NCBI GenBank assembly: GCA_001804205.1
Contig: MHFM01000062.1
Location: forward strand, 3,829 to 17,506
Origin: Omnitrophica bacterium RIFCSPLOWO2_01_FULL_45_10b
GTDB lineage: Bacteria > Omnitrophota > Omnitrophia > Omnitrophales > Danuiimicrobiaceae
Reading direction: 5' to 3'
DNA: 13,678 nucleotides
In this document: positions 12,401 through 13,678 of the stretch, piece after piece
Position numbering within the stretch: the stretch's first letter is position 1
Layout of the letters: every line of letters begins with the position of its first letter
Notes under the pieces: model-generated
What the model was told of the DNA's origin: nothing
Database searches by the model: none
Seen by the model: only the letters and a program-made list of their open reading frames with translations
Program-made: the position numbers and the translations under genes

Positions 12401-13678
12401 TTTCTCGCATTTTCATATAGTTTTGCCAAAAATGCGGATGCTTTAATTTTGCGCCGCGTTCGAGAAATTGCAAGCGTGCGCGCTTCTGACGAACTGCTAT
12501 CCGATTCTACCAATTTTTGGAAGATAGACACGGTTATCTTTTTAGCGTTAGGCCATGTTCTTGCGGACCGCTCCCTGCAAGATCCAGAAGGAGCGTTGAA
12601 GTCTTGGTCTATTGAAATTGAAAATCAACACGAAGACAAGAATTTAAGCTTGCTGTCCTACTATTTTTTAATTCGAGCGGTGATTGTTTTAGCGGTTAAG
12701 AGTCACTATATTGGGCTGCTCGAGGAGCTTTCCACAAAAAGCGACGATATCCGCTATTTAATTCTCGAAGAGATATCTATAGAACTGTTGAGCCCCGAAA
12801 TGTTTCCTCCCGAAGAGAGTCTCTTTGCAGCGATTAAAAACATAGACTTTTTCGATCAAAATCAAGGGTCAGCCTTTGCACCCGTTCTCGAAAAAATAAA
12901 GGGCTATTACACAGCTGATACGCCTGGCTTTGGATGGCCTACAGTAACAGTAATCGACCGCTTGATTGGTGAATTACCCCGCTCCGAGCTGCGCGACAGC
13001 AAAAATATTCAGAAGAAGAAAGGCGCTGTCAGTGAAAAGACCCGAATCTTAGAGCGAGACGTATTAAGTGTTTTGGATGATGTTGCAAAGAAGCAGGGGC
13101 AGCCCATCGGAGTGAAAACCATCGCATACACGTTGCGTGGGGAATCTGATAGGTATCAAAAATTATATACAACCTCACAGTTAGTGGAATCAGTGCGTGT
13201 AGCTATTCGAGAACCGCCGCTTAAGGGCCATCCGAAACTTTGGACTAAGGCGAAGGAAGTAGAAAAACGTCGAGAAATAGCTCGCAAGAGGCATCCGGCG
13301 CTCGCCGATTTTATTCAGGAGCGCATTGGTGCCTATAAGCAATCCATTCAAGAGACACCGATGCCTGATGATTTAAGAGCATTGGCCAACCGTATGATTT
13401 CTGATCTTGAAAAGTCAGATCAAGATCAATGGTTGAATACAGCAGAAGAATTGGCTAACACACTTGAAGCGCACGTCAATAGAGCCTCATATCTCACATG
13501 GGAACGGGATATTAAATTTGTCGATTTTCTGCGCAATTTATTTGGTGAGATTACGGTGTTTGGCGATCTGAAACATGGAGAGCGAATCAGGCTGATTCAA
13601 AATCGTTTCGATGGTGTTCTTGCAGCAGTTTATAGCTTTGTACCCCGTGAAATAAACGCAATGAAAAGAATCCCAAGC
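9443..13678 (+). CDS. Very large secreted protein with Tiki/ChaN-like N-terminal domain (3' partial)
   Basis: The frame is open from ATG 9443 to the last base: 1412 codons with no stop, so the gene continues beyond the window. A signal peptide is clear (basic start, core ATAFAVAFCFLVTNL, cleavage after ARA near residue 40), so the protein is exported. FIFFIQDAHAVLDAQ (Asp86, His88), VALEGAEG (113-120) and VVSGGFHTKGF (His539) followed by SYAVIAPRI resemble the paired histidine motifs of the Tiki/TraB/ChaN superfamily, with a long helical insertion between them. This assignment is tentative. Residues 240-262 and 444-493 are translated palindromic repeats, not domain sequence. Beyond about 600 the protein is helical and unrecognised, with R-A/S-E-L-R motifs at 776-780 and 1180-1184 bounding a module of about 400 residues. 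GAGAGG precedes the start at a rather long spacing; ATG 9470 is an alternative that keeps most of the signal. Confidence 0.88.
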   Translation, partial: MRFKPSEFLMRGIKNKALRATAFAVAFCFLVTNLDLARASTPTPRSPASTPKSFIPSEIVIPNEFGRIQSQHYGQSNGPFIFFIQDAHAVLDAQNNIQKLIEYLQAQYGVQLVALEGAEGKLDPLLLKTFPDPKAKQKIFGDYLKRAELTGAEMAALFGPEEIRYFGIEDWKLYEENYLAYLQAIQKKQTFLKELSETKSKLDLKRKEIYSKPLDEFHEQVEQFRKEDSRLLEILKYLTSVIPAEAGIQEHGSPINTFGDDKATEQPLSLSYFPQLKALLAALNQEEKLNTAGLVNSIQKMADEFRKNDLNHLSKEKVMMFNEQYQAFVTGRLSGGDFLKFFIETNQSLNHEVALTPEIKTLLKESETLSIVKGTELFEELEKFIVDIRSRLTTKPEEKDLAEQYEQLRLLEKLAKLELSRDEWEKYREHPVAYAKLLNVLNETVIARSPKEIPRPSLRAPQSGAKQSRGLGTGSAISGIASTSFETLSRNDGVEQLFKPALQFYEIVLKRDQALHQNLFDLTKREQAKAVIVVSGGFHTKGFEAECLKKNLSYAVIAPRIDSLEGAGNYSEAMQGRLSYKPYFETTFYDAFVKDSSAKLLNELRASEQGPYLKLWRDEIIRKLSEKKRITDSGDYTRYVDFLAKARAQNPDGFEEELKKLHVSEGEEVWRRFQAQLSEFAKGLQDLVDRKELTVPNVSTLLARAGQTKPAAVVQIGANQTLVLHVPTPVRAEVREFLRTGTLPKFEPSVKWDVTSVERIAGSVERLEKPSVKNFRAELRTIGMDSEEIMRAFQNEDAAAFEKIGTELNQITAPKGERPALDLGALSQKYNQLITSGDFSFKHLFLLRDSGYIFLQTFRRHLSQIVEAQFGGLIDHEDWSAFQDKLETHFISDGNGGFLLASLYSLLLRKNIKEIAIKRLLGPFWPRLPQDTPFDASMRHIYEQLGPAMTEDAAEITGGPEKDELYFTVYNYFYQLRAFVKDLRIVFLAFSYSFAKNADALILRRVREIASVRASDELLSDSTNFWKIDTVIFLALGHVLADRSLQDPEGALKSWSIEIENQHEDKNLSLLSYYFLIRAVIVLAVKSHYIGLLEELSTKSDDIRYLILEEISIELLSPEMFPPEESLFAAIKNIDFFDQNQGSAFAPVLEKIKGYYTADTPGFGWPTVTVIDRLIGELPRSELRDSKNIQKKKGAVSEKTRILERDVLSVLDDVAKKQGQPIGVKTIAYTLRGESDRYQKLYTTSQLVESVRVAIREPPLKGHPKLWTKAKEVEKRREIARKRHPALADFIQERIGAYKQSIQETPMPDDLRALANRMISDLEKSDQDQWLNTAEELANTLEAHVNRASYLTWERDIKFVDFLRNLFGEITVFGDLKHGERIRLIQNRFDGVLAAVYSFVPREINAMKRIPS
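10162..10226 (-). repeat. Palindromic repeat family B, copy inside the large gene
   Basis: This 65-bp unit (TGTCATTCCCGC ... GGGGATGACA) is the reverse-oriented twin of 9091-9154. It is read in frame as SVIPAEAGIQ... and adds about 22 residues (240-262) to the protein without a stop codon. It carries the same two sub-hairpins as the intergenic copy. Confidence 0.88.
10774..10919 (+). repeat. Palindromic repeat family A, copy inside the large gene
   Basis: CGTCATTGCGAG at 10774-10785 and again at 10809-10820, with CTCGCAATGACG at 10908-10919, bound this segment. Inside are CCCCGC/GCGGGG (10821-10835) and GAAGCAATC/GATTGCTTC hairpins. The doubled left end suggests two insertions, one in the other. 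The frame is maintained through roughly 50 residues (444-493) of atypical Arg/Ser/Gly-rich sequence. Confidence 0.88.
11715..11742 (+). repeat. Four 7-nt tandem repeats (AGCGNNN) in the large gene
   Basis: AGCG recurs at 11715, 11722, 11729 and 11736 with an exact 7-nt period, encoding the repetitive ERIAGSVERLE stretch just before the first RAELR motif. A unit of 7 nt would shift the frame if copy number changed, though the copies are imperfect. Confidence 0.55.

Overview
The window is bacterial DNA of intermediate GC content and reads like a draft genome from an uncultured, Omnitrophota (OP3)-like or related lineage. That placement is an inference from gene content: a GH94 sugar phosphorylase, a very large secreted protein with a Tiki/ChaN-like domain, and abundant short palindromic repeats, some inside genes. 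No marker gene fixes the taxonomy.

Layout. At 2-1534 is the 3' part of an unrecognised protein with coiled coils and a proline-rich linker. At 1740-2258 is tadA, the tRNA adenosine deaminase, which carries a 30-bp double-palindrome insertion in frame. A hairpin-rich stretch leads to tRNA-Ser(GGA) at 2449-2540. The 3' end of this tRNA is where an accessory patch begins. The patch has an 88-bp two-hairpin repeat, a 17-nt duplicate of the tRNA 3' end, a two-gene unit (a BRO-N/DinD-like protein overlapping a small secreted protein), and a second copy of the repeat at 4240-4326. Just downstream, 4369-4596 is a 228-nt element that folds into a long closing stem around four hairpins. It has no recognisable protein and is probably a structured RNA or a palindromic mobile element.

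From 4617 a good sigma-70-type promoter drives a compact operon: ndk (nucleoside diphosphate kinase with a basic tail), a lipoprotein sugar-binding protein of an ABC importer (ATGA overlap), and a GH94 phosphorylase (17-nt gap). The last two fit uptake of an oligosaccharide and its phosphorolysis in the cytoplasm. No permease or ATPase is present here. The operon ends in a nested palindromic repeat (9069-9178) and a terminator-like hairpin.

A second promoter-like pair precedes a very large exported protein, open from 9443 to the window edge (at least 1412 residues). Its N-terminal region has Tiki/ChaN-like histidine motifs. Its frame is interrupted, without being broken, by two palindromic repeats of the same families as the intergenic repeat at 9069. 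The main themes of the window are therefore palindromic repeats tolerated inside reading frames, a tRNA-linked repeat and cassette arrangement, and an unassigned folded element upstream of ndk.
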